Shown one piece after another: positions 16,406 to 24,821 of a stretch of DNA of 36,546 nt. Source of the DNA: Lientehia sp934351765 (GTDB lineage: Bacteria > Bacillota > Clostridia > Lachnospirales > Lachnospiraceae); the NCBI RefSeq assembly GCF_052118925.1, contig NZ_JBQKGG010000020.1:1-36546 (forward strand), read 5' to 3'. The stretch's first letter is position 1, and every line of letters starts with the position of its first letter. Below the pieces are notes generated by a model. That model was not told the DNA's origin. It did not search any database and saw nothing but the letters and a program-made list of their open reading frames with translations. The translations under genes were made by a program, and so were the position numbers.

Positions 16406-17296
16406 TTAATCAAACTTCTTATCAATATATTTACCGTCCAGAACATCCTTCAGATATGCTCCGTACTGGTTCTTCTTCAGAAGCTCATACGCTTCCGTCA
16501 GCTCTTCCCTGCTGATCCAGCCATGAAGATATGCAATCTCCTCCAGGCAGGCGATCTTCCGGTGCTGATGGGTCTCTACAGTTTTTACGAAATTGGTCGC
16601 ATCAACCAGAGACTCATGCGTTCCTGTATCCAGCCAGGTAAAGCCCTGTCCAAGAAGCGTTACTTCCAGTTCTCCATTCTCCAGATAGATCTTATTCAGA
16701 TCAGTGATCTCCAGCTCGCCGCGGGCAGAGGGCTTTAAGTTCTTTGCATACTCTACCACACGGTTATCATAGAAATACAGTCCGGTCACACAGTAGTTTG
16801 ACTTGGGATGGGCCGGCTTTTCCTCCAGGGAGATTGCCTTTCCCTCCTCATCAAATTCCACGATACCAAACCGCTCCGGATCATCTACATAGTAGCCGAA
16901 TACTGTTGCTCCGGTTTCCTTGGCCGCAGCCTTCTTTAAGCGCTTTGCCAGTCCGTGACCGTGGAAGATATTATCGCCGAGCACCATGGCAACGGAATCA
17001 TCTCCGATAAAATCCTCTCCGATAATGAACGCCTGTGCCAGTCCGTCGGGGCTGGGCTGAACCGCATAGGAAAGCTCGATTCCGAACTGATGTCCGTCTC
17101 CCAGAAGCGCTTCAAACCGGGGAGTATCATCCGGCGTGGAGATGATCAGAATCTCCCGGATCCCGGCGTTCATCAGCACCGAGAGGGGATAATAGATCAT
17201 CGGTTTATCATAAATCGGAAGTAACTGCTTCGATGTTACCTTGGTCAGAGGATAAAGTCGGGTTCCGCTTCCTCCTGCAAGAATAATTCCTTTCAT
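16406..17296 (-). CDS. rfbA: Glucose-1-phosphate thymidylyltransferase
   Basis: Makes dTDP-glucose from glucose 1-phosphate and dTTP, the first step to dTDP-rhamnose. It shows the nucleotidyltransferase loop ILAGGSGTRLYPLTKVTSKQ with QLLPIYDKPMIYYPLS, then VLGDNIFHGHG and the YLENGELEVTLLGQGFTWLD C-terminal region typical of RmlA (20 residues at most shown). The 296-residue length is normal. AGGAGG precedes the ATG. It is the first gene of the minus-strand rfb group and is divergent from galU. Confidence 0.96.
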   Translation of the reverse strand: MKGIILAGGSGTRLYPLTKVTSKQLLPIYDKPMIYYPLSVLMNAGIREILIISTPDDTPRFEALLGDGHQFGIELSYAVQPSPDGLAQAFIIGEDFIGDDSVAMVLGDNIFHGHGLAKRLKKAAAKETGATVFGYYVDDPERFGIVEFDEEGKAISLEEKPAHPKSNYCVTGLYFYDNRVVEYAKNLKPSARGELEITDLNKIYLENGELEVTLLGQGFTWLDTGTHESLVDATNFVKTVETHQHRKIACLEEIAYLHGWISREELTEAYELLKKNQYGAYLKDVLDGKYIDKKFD

Positions 17297-17351
17297 AACA
17301 ACCTCCTGCTATCCGTTCTTTTATCTGTAGAAGTTTACATACTTATTAAAT

Positions 17352-17380
17352 AATATAGCACAACGCCGGATGATTTGCAA
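17352..17380 (-). promoter_or_regulatory. rfbA promoter
   Basis: TTGCAA (17375-17380) and TATATT (17352-17357) on the minus strand are separated by 17 bases. They lie in the divergent rfbA-galU region, about 55 bases before the rfbA ATG. The -35 hexamer borders the first of two 26-base direct repeats. Confidence 0.65.
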
Positions 17381-17382
17381 TG

Positions 17383-17441
17383 CCCGAATCTTTTTCGCCA
17401 AAGCCTGGTTATGAACCCGAATCTTTTTCGCCGGAGCCTGG
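17383..17441. repeat. Pair of 26-base direct repeats in the rfbA-galU divergent region
   Basis: Copies at 17383-17408 and 17416-17441 begin CCCGAATCTTTTTCGCC and end AGCCTGG, differing at two positions. The period is 33 bases, about three helical turns, so a protein bound to both copies would sit on the same DNA face. They lie between the two divergent promoters. Confidence 0.85.
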
Positions 17442-17460
17442 CCTTCCCTCTTACTTTGCC

Positions 17461-17489
17461 TTTACTTTTTCCTCCCTCACTGCTATGAT
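17461..17489 (+). promoter_or_regulatory. galU promoter
   Basis: TTTACT (17461-17466) and TATGAT (17484-17489) are separated by 17 bases. The galU ribosome binding site AAAGGAGG at 17513-17520 and ATG at 17528 follow. Confidence 0.65.
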
Positions 17490-17527
17490 GGATGCAGAAA
17501 CAGTTCTGATATAAAGGAGGTTCTGAT

Positions 17528-18424
17528 ATGCAGAAAAAGCCCGTGAAAAAAGCGGTAATCCCTGCCGCCGGTCTCGGTACGCGGTTTCTTCCCGCCACAA
17601 AAGCAATCCCGAAGGAAATGCTGCCCATTGTTGATATCCCCACCGTTCAGTATATTGTGGAAGAGGCTGTCCAGAGCGGCATTGAGGAGATCCTGATCAT
17701 CACAAACTCCAACAAGCACTGCATGGAAAACCATTTTGATAAAAACTACGAACTGGAAGCAAGGCTTCTGGAATCCAACAAGCAGGCCGAAGCCGAGATG
17801 ATCGACCGGATTGCCAACCTGGCTAACATCTACTATGTACGCCAGAAGGAGCCAAAGGGACTGGGACATGCCATTCTCTGCGCCAAATCCTTTATCGGAA
17901 ACGATCCCTTCGCCGTTCTTCTGGGTGATGATGTGGTCATCAATGAAGGGGGCGAACCGGCTTTGAGGCAGCTCATCAACGCTTATAATAAGATCGGAGC
18001 ATCCATTGTCGGCGTTCAGCAGGTGGCTGAAAGCCAGGTTCATAAATATGGAATCGTTGCCCCCTCCGTCCATCAGCTCACCGATGATCCAAGACTGCGG
18101 AAGCTTTACGATATGGTAGAAAAGCCGGATTTGAAGGATGCTCCCAGCAATCTGGCTGTTCTTGGCCGCTATGTGCTGAAGCCGGAAATCTTCGATTATC
18201 TGGAGACCCAGGGCACCGGAGCCGGAGGCGAGATCCAGCTGACAGATGCCATCAAGCGTCTCATGTATACGCAGGCTGTCTACGCCTATGACTTCGAGGG
18301 ACACCGCTATGATGTGGGCGATAAATTCGGTTTTATCCAGGCAACCCTGGATTTTGCACTGAAACGCGAAGACCTGCGCGAGCCGGTCACAGCCTATATT
18401 AAGGAGCTGGCCGAAACCCTGTAA
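17528..18424 (+). CDS. galU: UTP-glucose-1-phosphate uridylyltransferase
   Basis: Makes UDP-glucose from UTP and glucose 1-phosphate for envelope glycans and glycolipids. The N-terminal AAGLGTRFLPATKAIPKEML is diagnostic; VDIPTVQYIVEEAV, LGDDVV and the C-terminal GHRYDVGDKFGFIQATLDFA also match GalU. The 298-residue length is normal. AGGAGG stands seven bases before the ATG. It is divergent from rfbA, so two glucose-1-phosphate activating enzymes share one intergenic control region. Confidence 0.96.
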   Translation: MQKKPVKKAVIPAAGLGTRFLPATKAIPKEMLPIVDIPTVQYIVEEAVQSGIEEILIITNSNKHCMENHFDKNYELEARLLESNKQAEAEMIDRIANLANIYYVRQKEPKGLGHAILCAKSFIGNDPFAVLLGDDVVINEGGEPALRQLINAYNKIGASIVGVQQVAESQVHKYGIVAPSVHQLTDDPRLRKLYDMVEKPDLKDAPSNLAVLGRYVLKPEIFDYLETQGTGAGGEIQLTDAIKRLMYTQAVYAYDFEGHRYDVGDKFGFIQATLDFALKREDLREPVTAYIKELAETL

Positions 18425-18435
18425 TTTCATTTCCC

Positions 18436-18465
18436 GGCGGCTGTCTGGGACAGCTGCCCTTTTTA
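18436..18465 (+). terminator. Rho-independent terminator after galU
   Basis: GGCGGCTGTC and GACAGCTGCC form a stem with a 3-base loop, followed by CTTTTTATC. It begins 12 bases after the galU stop and should reduce readthrough into the LspA-like gene. Confidence 0.8.
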
Positions 18466-18481
18466 TCAGAAAGGGCAATTT

Positions 18482-18961
18482 ATGATTTATCTATTTCTTG
18501 CGGCGCTGATCTTCTGTATCGATGAAGCCTTTAAAAACAGGATTGAAAAAAAGCCGGGCTCGGAGTTTCCGGCCTCGTTAAAGCATGGGATCTGCCTGGA
18601 AAAGCATCATAATTACGGCTTCTCATTAAACAAGAACGACGATAAGCCCTGGCTGGTGCAGCTCATCTCCGTTCTGGTCATGATCCCGCTGACCATCTGG
18701 GCCGCCTGGCTGTTTTTCACCAGGGGCGGAAAAAAGGGCGGCATATTCACCAGACTTATGGGAAAGCTGGGCGCTTCGTTCCTGCTGGGCGGTGCAGCCT
18801 CCAATCTTTATGACCGGCTGAACCGCGGTTATGTGGTAGATTATATCCGTTTTCCAAACTGCCGCATAAAAAAAATCCGCCATATCATTTTCAATATCGC
18901 GGATTTCTTTCTCTTTATGGGAGCTGCTCTGTCCGTACTGTACGGACTGTTGCAGGATTAG
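18482..18961 (+). CDS. Signal peptidase II-like (LspA family) membrane protease
   Basis: Predicted membrane aspartyl protease related to the enzyme that removes lipoprotein signal peptides. Both catalytic aspartates are in place: D120 in GYVVDYIRF and D141 in FNIADFF, with NLYDR just before. The 159-residue length is normal and about four membrane segments can be seen. It is divergent from standard LspA: the first segment reads FCIDEAFKNRI and the conserved NxGAAFS motif reads NYGFSLN. The ribosome binding site is weak (AAAGGG), right after the galU terminator. It may be a second, specialised LspA. Confidence 0.75.
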   Translation: MIYLFLAALIFCIDEAFKNRIEKKPGSEFPASLKHGICLEKHHNYGFSLNKNDDKPWLVQLISVLVMIPLTIWAAWLFFTRGGKKGGIFTRLMGKLGASFLLGGAASNLYDRLNRGYVVDYIRFPNCRIKKIRHIIFNIADFFLFMGAALSVLYGLLQD

Positions 18962-18967
18962 CTTCTT

Positions 18968-19648
18968 CTAGATAATGTATTTCTCCTGCCTGTACTTATT
19001 CATCATTTCTTTAAAAATCTCTCCGTTGGTGGGCGGCGTATACGTGATGGCATTGGCTCCGGCATCAATGGTACGCAGGATGCTGTCCTCGTTGTTTCCT
19101 CCGGTGGCAATGATCGGAACCTCCGGAAACTCCCGGCGGATTCTGGCTACAATCTCCGGAGTCTTGTCAGCTCCGGATACATTCAGGATCGATGCACCGC
19201 TCTCCAGACGCTTTCCAATATCAGTCTTCTCGGAAACTACAGTAATGACGATCGGTACCTCGACCTTCTTTCTCATATATTCCAGCGTTTCATTCGGCGT
19301 CGGCGCATTGACTACCACGCCATGTGCCCCCTGGAACTCAGCATCCTCTGCCAGATTTGTCACCCGTTTTCCCGTTGTGGTTCCGCCGCCGACTCCACAC
19401 AGGACCGGAAGATCTGACGCCGTGATCAGCGCATGGGTGATGATCGGCTGAGGTGTAAACGGATAAACTGCCATAACCGCGTTGGCATTGCAGTTTCGGA
19501 TAATCGCAATATCCGTGGTAAACACCAGCGACTTGATCAGCTTTCCGAAGATACGGATTCCACTGGCTTCTTCGATCACCTCCGGCAGCAGCACCATATG
19601 TTTTCTTAAATGACCCTCAATTACCGGTACGAACTTTTCATTTCCCAT
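18968..19648 (-). CDS. TIM-barrel protein of unknown function
   Basis: A 227-residue cytoplasmic protein with alternating strands and helices of a phosphate-binding TIM barrel. The segments VLCGVGGGTTTGKR, GAHGVVVNAPTP, GASILNVSGAD and IIATGGNNEDSILRTIDAGA resemble phosphate-binding loops of IMP dehydrogenase- or nitronate monooxygenase-like barrels. No diagnostic catalytic residue was recognised, so no reaction is assigned. The start is the ATG at 19648, with GGAG seven bases upstream. It converges on the LspA-like gene with a 6-base gap and follows the subtilase gene by 84 bases. Confidence 0.7.
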   Translation of the reverse strand: MGNEKFVPVIEGHLRKHMVLLPEVIEEASGIRIFGKLIKSLVFTTDIAIIRNCNANAVMAVYPFTPQPIITHALITASDLPVLCGVGGGTTTGKRVTNLAEDAEFQGAHGVVVNAPTPNETLEYMRKKVEVPIVITVVSEKTDIGKRLESGASILNVSGADKTPEIVARIRREFPEVPIIATGGNNEDSILRTIDAGANAITYTPPTNGEIFKEMMNKYRQEKYII

Positions 19649-19732
19649 AAACATTCTCCTTATCGTCTGCACTTCAGCCAGATTCCCGTTCTGAACTGCT
19701 TCATGTCTGCTTCGCAGAAATTTTCCACGAAA

Positions 19733-21418
19733 TCAGAAAGTTACGGTTTCAAATATGTGAAAAACATCCAGTGCACCATACCCCGTAAACAGGTTGGGAT
19801 AGGACGCTTTTTCATTTCTTCTTGCTCCGCGGATCATCAGACTTTTGACCTCCCATGTCCGCATTCCCGGTTCATTTCCCCGGACAATTCCCCATTCCAG
19901 AAGAAGAGCGGCAGCTCCCGCCCCAATGGCCGCGGCGGCACTGGTTCCGGTCATGGTTCCGAACTGCCCGTCCGGATAAACGCCAGATATCATAACCCCC
20001 GGTGCTATAAGATCCGGCTTCACTCTTCCATTTCTTGTATAACCACGACCGGAATGAAGATACAGACTCTTCCGCCTGTGATCATAAGCTCCGAATGTAA
20101 CAGGTCCGTCCGCAGTGGATGGCATGGTAATTGTCACCTCCGGATCCGGCCTTAAAAACACAGTCTCCTCTTCACAGAAGCCTTCGATCGGCAGCCAGAT
20201 ATGAAATCCCTGCCCGACTGTCTGTTCCCCGTAAACCGCTAGCGTCCAGATTCCCGGCGTCGGCTTTTCCATCCGGACCCGAACCACACTGCTGCCGGAA
20301 TCCCGCTCGATCAGCTCATCCTCCACATAAAGGATAGTTCCTTCCATCAGGTAACGGAACACGCTGGTTTCCCGAAGCTGCGGATAGATCCGCCCGGTGC
20401 TTTCTCCCAGTGGTGACAAGATCTGAAGACTGTAGCTTTCCGGCGCATCCGCCCAGAGCTCCATGGTGATTCCACGCTCTCCGGCAGGGATCCGAAGCTC
20501 CACATACTCCGTTTCTGCGGTTCCGCCTCCATAATAATGATGGCCGCGGCCTGTTTCATTTCCTGCAGCCACAACCACAGCTGTCCCCAGACGCCCGCAA
20601 ACCTGAGTAAGCTGCTGTTCCAGCGGTCCTGTCTGGGTATGGCCGCCATAACTGGTTCCAAGTCCCACCAGGATCACCAGCGGCAGTCCCAGCTGCCCGC
20701 TGACCTCTACCAGATAACGGACTGCTGTCATAAGATCTGTTTCTTCGTAAGCGGTCGCGTTTTCCTTAATAAAGTAATAATCCTGCAGGTACTGCTTTGC
20801 TTCTTTTAACTTCACTACTGCCAGATAAGCCTCCGGCGCTGCCCCGGAAAAATCCTGCTCCGGAACTGGTCTGCCGGCTGCCAGAGAAGCCAGAAAGGTT
20901 CCATGTCCGTGCTCATCCCGTTCCGGAACCGGTATGTCGGCTGTTCCGGAAAGGCTCTCCTGTATTTCCCTGTCCGTATACTCAGTGCCATAAAAAAATC
21001 CCTCCGGACTCTGTCCGGTCTGATCCGTCTGATCCCAGATCCGTAAGATCCTGGTCCGTCCCGCCTGATCCAGAAACACCGGATTCCGATAATCAATCCC
21101 GGTATCCAGAAATCCGATAAGGACACCGCTTCCGCGAAGCCCCAGCGCCGGCTGCAGCTGTGCCCGGCTGATCCCGGCTGCTCCCATTGCAGTCTCATCC
21201 ATAAGGCCATAAAGCCTGGGTGTCTGTGGATAAGAAAAGGAATCTGCTGTCAAGCGTGATCTGGGAAGCTGCAGCACTGCCCGGTTCTCTGATACTCTTG
21301 TCATGCAGGCCTGATCCAGAACGGCCTCCCGTTCAAACCGGTCCACAGAAACAATTAAATCTGCATATTCTTCGGAAAGTATCTGCATTCTGCAGCGCTC
21401 CGCCTGTTCCTCCGGCAT
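19733..21418 (-). CDS. S8 subtilisin-like serine protease (CspA-like)
   Basis: Subtilase with a complete catalytic triad: D105 in GFLDTGIDY, H172 in DEHGHGT and S493 in GTMTGTSAAAA. The oxyanion asparagine lies in VAAGNETGRG. Between His and Ser there is a long insertion (about 300-440) of beta-rich sequence, as in the Csp proteases of Clostridia. No signal peptide or membrane segment is visible, so it appears cytoplasmic or released by another route. Length 561 is normal for this subgroup. It starts 31 bases after the clpX-type gene. A role in spore germination is known for Csp relatives, but nothing here proves it. Confidence 0.88.
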   Translation of the reverse strand: MPEEQAERCRMQILSEEYADLIVSVDRFEREAVLDQACMTRVSENRAVLQLPRSRLTADSFSYPQTPRLYGLMDETAMGAAGISRAQLQPALGLRGSGVLIGFLDTGIDYRNPVFLDQAGRTRILRIWDQTDQTGQSPEGFFYGTEYTDREIQESLSGTADIPVPERDEHGHGTFLASLAAGRPVPEQDFSGAAPEAYLAVVKLKEAKQYLQDYYFIKENATAYEETDLMTAVRYLVEVSGQLGLPLVILVGLGTSYGGHTQTGPLEQQLTQVCGRLGTAVVVAAGNETGRGHHYYGGGTAETEYVELRIPAGERGITMELWADAPESYSLQILSPLGESTGRIYPQLRETSVFRYLMEGTILYVEDELIERDSGSSVVRVRMEKPTPGIWTLAVYGEQTVGQGFHIWLPIEGFCEEETVFLRPDPEVTITMPSTADGPVTFGAYDHRRKSLYLHSGRGYTRNGRVKPDLIAPGVMISGVYPDGQFGTMTGTSAAAAIGAGAAALLLEWGIVRGNEPGMRTWEVKSLMIRGARRNEKASYPNLFTGYGALDVFHIFETVTF

Positions 21419-21449
21419 CCGAAGCCCTCCTGCTAGCTTTCCAGACAGT

Positions 21450-23012
21450 TTATGCCTGCGTTCCGATTCTCATGACACCACGCAGGTCGATCCTCGGCCC
21501 ACCGGTCTTTTCGATATATTCTTTTGTAATAGTTACACGGCCGATGTTATCATCCTTGGGGATCTCGTACATGATATCCAGCATATATTCCTCCAGGATC
21601 GCCCGCAGAGCCCTTGCCCCGGTATGGCGTTCCATGGCCTTTTCTGCGATAGCCTCCAGTGCTCCATCCTCAAACTGAAGCTGAACCTCATCCATGCGCA
21701 GCAGCTTCTCATACTGCTTAAGGATCGCATTCCTCGGTTCCTTTAAGATCCGGACCAGGAAATCCTTTGTCAATGCTTCCAGTGAAACCATCACCGGCAG
21801 ACGGCCAAGAAATTCCGGAATCATGCCAAACTGCTTCAAATCCTCGATTTGCGCCTTACATAGCAGATTTTCATCTCCATCGAAACGGTCTTTTAACTCT
21901 GCCTTGAATCCAATGGAGGATTCCTTTGTCAGACGCTCCTTTATGATATCCTCCAGATCCGGGAAGGCACCACCGCAGATAAAAAGAATATTATCGGTAC
22001 TTACCGTTGTCATGGGCACCATGGCATTTTTACTGTTGGATCCTACCGGCACCTCCACGGTACTTCCCTCCAGCATCTTCAGGAGCTCCTGCTGTACCGA
22101 CTCTCCACTGACATCACGGGTATTGGTATTTTTCTTTTTTGCGATCTTATCGATCTCATCAATGTAAATGATTCCCTGCTCAGCCCGTTCCACATCATTT
22201 CCCGCTGCCGCCAGAAGCTTGGAGACAACACTTTCGATATCATCGCCGATGTAACCGGCCTCCGTCAGGGATGTAGCATCAGCAATGGCCAGCGGCACAT
22301 CAAGAAGCTTCGCCAGGGTCTTTACCAAATACGTTTTTCCGCTTCCGGTAGGTCCCAGAAGCAGCATATTGGATTTTTCAATCTCCACCCCGTCACCGGG
22401 ATCCGCAAATACTCGTTTATAATGGTTGTATACTGCAACAGAGATGGCCTTTTTCGCCTTCTCCTGTCCGACCACATATTCGTCAAGCATATGCTTGATC
22501 TGATGAGGGGCCGGGATCATATCGCGGCTGAACACCTTTTTTTCTTTCTTTTCTTTTTTCTTTTTCACCCGCTGGTTCTTCGGAATCTCCTGGCCGCCGA
22601 TCCCCAGATCTGCCAGATTGATCACTCCCACACCGGGCATTCCCGTCAACGCCGACAGATCCATGCTGCCATCTTCATTTTCAGGAATCTGAAAGCTCAT
22701 GCCATAGGGCATTCCGCCTCCCTGTCCAAAGCTGTCAAACGCTCTCTGCATACACTCCTGGCAGATCGTCAGATTCCCTGGCATGGTGATCATCTTCCCT
22801 GCCTGACTTTCCGGCCGGCGGCATACCATGCAGACCTTTTCAAACTCCTCGTTATCGTCTTCTGTATCCTCCGCAGCCTCCGGTTTTTGCTTCACCGAAT
22901 CCTCCGGCTGCTTCTCTTCGGTCTCTTCCGTTTCCTGTGGACTCAACATGGCTTCTTTTCTTTCTGATTCCTGCTGATCCATCATTTCTGTTTTATCCAT
23001 TCTTTTCTTCAT
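21450..23012 (-). CDS. clpX: ClpX-type AAA+ unfoldase with extended acidic N-terminus
   Basis: ATP-driven protein unfoldase for ClpP. Counting from the ATG at 23012 (520 residues), it has an acidic stretch rich in Glu/Asp (about 10-58), a C4 zinc finger (C61, C64, C84, C87), a long linker ending in a Lys-rich run (about 148-160), Walker A GPTGSGKT (220-227), Walker B IIYIDEIDKIA, an IGF loop for ClpP docking (SSIGFKAE), and sensor-2 GARALR. Usual ClpX is about 410-430 residues, so the N-terminal part is enlarged. The start is uncertain: ATGs at 23012 and 23000 share AAAGGAAGGA; farther upstream starts overlap the promoter. It probably supplements a standard clpX elsewhere. Confidence 0.88.
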   Translation of the reverse strand: MKKRMDKTEMMDQQESERKEAMLSPQETEETEEKQPEDSVKQKPEAAEDTEDDNEEFEKVCMVCRRPESQAGKMITMPGNLTICQECMQRAFDSFGQGGGMPYGMSFQIPENEDGSMDLSALTGMPGVGVINLADLGIGGQEIPKNQRVKKKKEKKEKKVFSRDMIPAPHQIKHMLDEYVVGQEKAKKAISVAVYNHYKRVFADPGDGVEIEKSNMLLLGPTGSGKTYLVKTLAKLLDVPLAIADATSLTEAGYIGDDIESVVSKLLAAAGNDVERAEQGIIYIDEIDKIAKKKNTNTRDVSGESVQQELLKMLEGSTVEVPVGSNSKNAMVPMTTVSTDNILFICGGAFPDLEDIIKERLTKESSIGFKAELKDRFDGDENLLCKAQIEDLKQFGMIPEFLGRLPVMVSLEALTKDFLVRILKEPRNAILKQYEKLLRMDEVQLQFEDGALEAIAEKAMERHTGARALRAILEEYMLDIMYEIPKDDNIGRVTITKEYIEKTGGPRIDLRGVMRIGTQA

Positions 23013-23031
23013 TCCTTCCTTTATGGATTCT

Positions 23032-23060
23032 ATTATATATGAGAAGCCGGCATCGAACAA
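23032..23060 (-). promoter_or_regulatory. Promoter of the clpX-type gene
   Basis: On the minus strand TTGTTC (23055-23060) and TATAAT (23032-23037) are separated by 17 bases. The predicted transcript starts near 23025, so only the ATGs at 23012 or 23000 can be the start codon. Confidence 0.7.
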
Positions 23061-23096
23061 GTAAACTTTTTATTAACCAAATATGAACATATTCAA

Positions 23097-23187
23097 AGAG
23101 CTGCCGCCAGACCGAAATCTGTGCGGCAGCCCATCACTGCTGTTTTATTTATCTTTAATCATCCTGCGCCACCTTCTTTATGGCGCA
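23097..23187 (-). other. Two hairpins between htrA and the clpX-type gene
   Basis: GCTGCCGC (23100-23107) pairs with GCGGCAGC (23123-23130), and TGCGCCA (23165-23171) pairs with TGGCGCA (23181-23187). Neither has a good T run in minus-strand reading; the first is followed by only CTCTTTG. They may be weak terminators or mRNA 3' ends of htrA. Confidence 0.5.
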
Positions 23188-23203
23188 TTCACAACGGATT
23201 CAT

Positions 23204-24649
23204 TTAGTTTTGACCGGGGAATGCAAAGCCGCCCTGTCCGTTGCTCTGTCCATTGTTATTCTGACCGTTCTGCTGCTGATCACTGCTCTGACTGCTCTGA
23301 TAATCCTTCTTGTATCCAAGAGTCACATCCACGCTGACTTCCTCATAAGCCCCGTTTGCCAGCCGTTCTACCGTCAGCGTTACTTTCTCTCCGCCAGCAT
23401 AGTATTTCAGCTGCTCCTTCAGTTCATCCATGGAAGAAATACCGGTTCCCTCAATGGCTGTGATGATATCCTTCTCCTGAAGATCAGAAGAAGCTGCAGG
23501 GCCGTCTTCTACGATGCTGTATACATAAACACCCTGAGGCATATTATAAAGCTGCGCATTGCTTTCATTGACCGCAACACCATTGATGCCAAGCCAGGAA
23601 GCTTCGTCCTCGCTGACCTCGGTTTTTGTTTTTTCATTCATCAGATTGTTAATGATATCCTTTGCTTCGGTAATCGGGATTGCAAAGCCCATACCCTCAA
23701 CCTCTTCGCTGGAATACTTTGCCGAGTTGATACCAATGACCTCTCCGTTCATATTCAACAGTGCGCCGCCGCTGTTACCGGGGTTGATGGCCGCATCTGT
23801 CTGGAGAAGCGTTAAGGTCTTATTATCAATGGTCACGTCACGGCTCAGTGCGCTGACATGTCCGTATGTCAAAGACTGTCCATAGCCAAGAGCGTTTCCG
23901 ATGGCTACCACTTCATCACCGACACGAAGTCCGTCGGAATCTCCAAGCGTTGCGATCTTGATCTGATTCTTGGTATCATCACTCAGGTTTTCGAGAGGAA
24001 CCGCCACAACTGCCAGGTCATTGCTTTCCGCAGTACCCTTGATCTGTGCATCCGCTGTTGTTCCGTCAATAAACGAAACAGTTAAGGAATTTGCTCCTTC
24101 GATTACATGATAATTTGTCAGGACAAGAAGCTCGGTATCATTCTGTCCGATAATGATTCCGGAACCGCTTCCGGTCACCTCCTTGCTTCCGCTGTTTCCG
24201 CCAAAGAAGTAGCTCCAGTCATTGCTCTGGTAAACCTGTGTATTGGTAATGGCAACAATGGACGGCATGGCACCTTCTGCCACATCGGCTACCGTTGTCG
24301 TTCCTGATGTGGAGGAGCCTGAGCTTCCTGTTGCTGTAGTCTCTGCCGTCTGTACCTTGGTTGTCTGGCTTTCCTTGGCTGCCGCAGCTGCCTTTTCCAG
24401 CTTTGCTTCGTAGCCACTTACCTTCATCACGCCAATGAAGCTTCCGGCTCCGGCTCCGCCAACCAGTGCGCCGCACAGCACAAACATTCCTGCCTTCTTC
24501 CAGAAGCCGCCGTTCTTCTTCGTCTTTTTCGGTTTCCGGGGAGCACCCGGCTCCGTGGGAATGTAAGTATAGAACGGAGCCTGCTGCTCATTCATCTGGC
24601 CCATCTGGTTATTGTCATTTTGAAAATCTCCATTATAATAGTCGTCCAT
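23204..24649 (-). CDS. HtrA/DegP-type membrane-anchored serine protease
   Basis: Envelope quality-control protease. Residues 1-50 are a charged cytoplasmic segment, about 51-76 form one membrane anchor, and a Ser/Thr-rich linker leads to the trypsin-like domain with H181 (TNYHVIEG), D211 (ESNDLAVV) and S293 (NPGNSGGAL). A single PDZ domain follows at about 355-455. The last 30 residues are a low-complexity Gln/Asn/Gly/Ser tail. Length 481. The ATG has AAAGGA ten bases upstream. It precedes the clpX-type and subtilase genes on the same strand. Confidence 0.93.
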   Translation of the reverse strand: MDDYYNGDFQNDNNQMGQMNEQQAPFYTYIPTEPGAPRKPKKTKKNGGFWKKAGMFVLCGALVGGAGAGSFIGVMKVSGYEAKLEKAAAAAKESQTTKVQTAETTATGSSGSSTSGTTTVADVAEGAMPSIVAITNTQVYQSNDWSYFFGGNSGSKEVTGSGSGIIIGQNDTELLVLTNYHVIEGANSLTVSFIDGTTADAQIKGTAESNDLAVVAVPLENLSDDTKNQIKIATLGDSDGLRVGDEVVAIGNALGYGQSLTYGHVSALSRDVTIDNKTLTLLQTDAAINPGNSGGALLNMNGEVIGINSAKYSSEEVEGMGFAIPITEAKDIINNLMNEKTKTEVSEDEASWLGINGVAVNESNAQLYNMPQGVYVYSIVEDGPAASSDLQEKDIITAIEGTGISSMDELKEQLKYYAGGEKVTLTVERLANGAYEEVSVDVTLGYKKDYQSSQSSDQQQNGQNNNGQSNGQGGFAFPGQN

Positions 24650-24821
24650 CTATGATCCATCCTTTCTGGTTTTTCTTTTTTTACTGCAACTCCGTCCAGG
24701 CTTTTCTTTCCTGCCGGAATCACTCTCTTTCTCTTTTCTATGACCATAGATTACCAGTCAAATGTGATGAATCTGTGTTATTACCGTGAAAAAACTTTGA
24801 AGCGCTTATCCGGGAATGGGA

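Noticed and set aside
17383..17441. Direct repeats as a small CRISPR array
   Set aside because: There are only two copies with a 7-base spacer and no cas genes nearby.
17483..18478. A 331-codon open frame antisense to galU
   Set aside because: It mirrors galU exactly, and GalU motifs are unmistakable on the plus strand.
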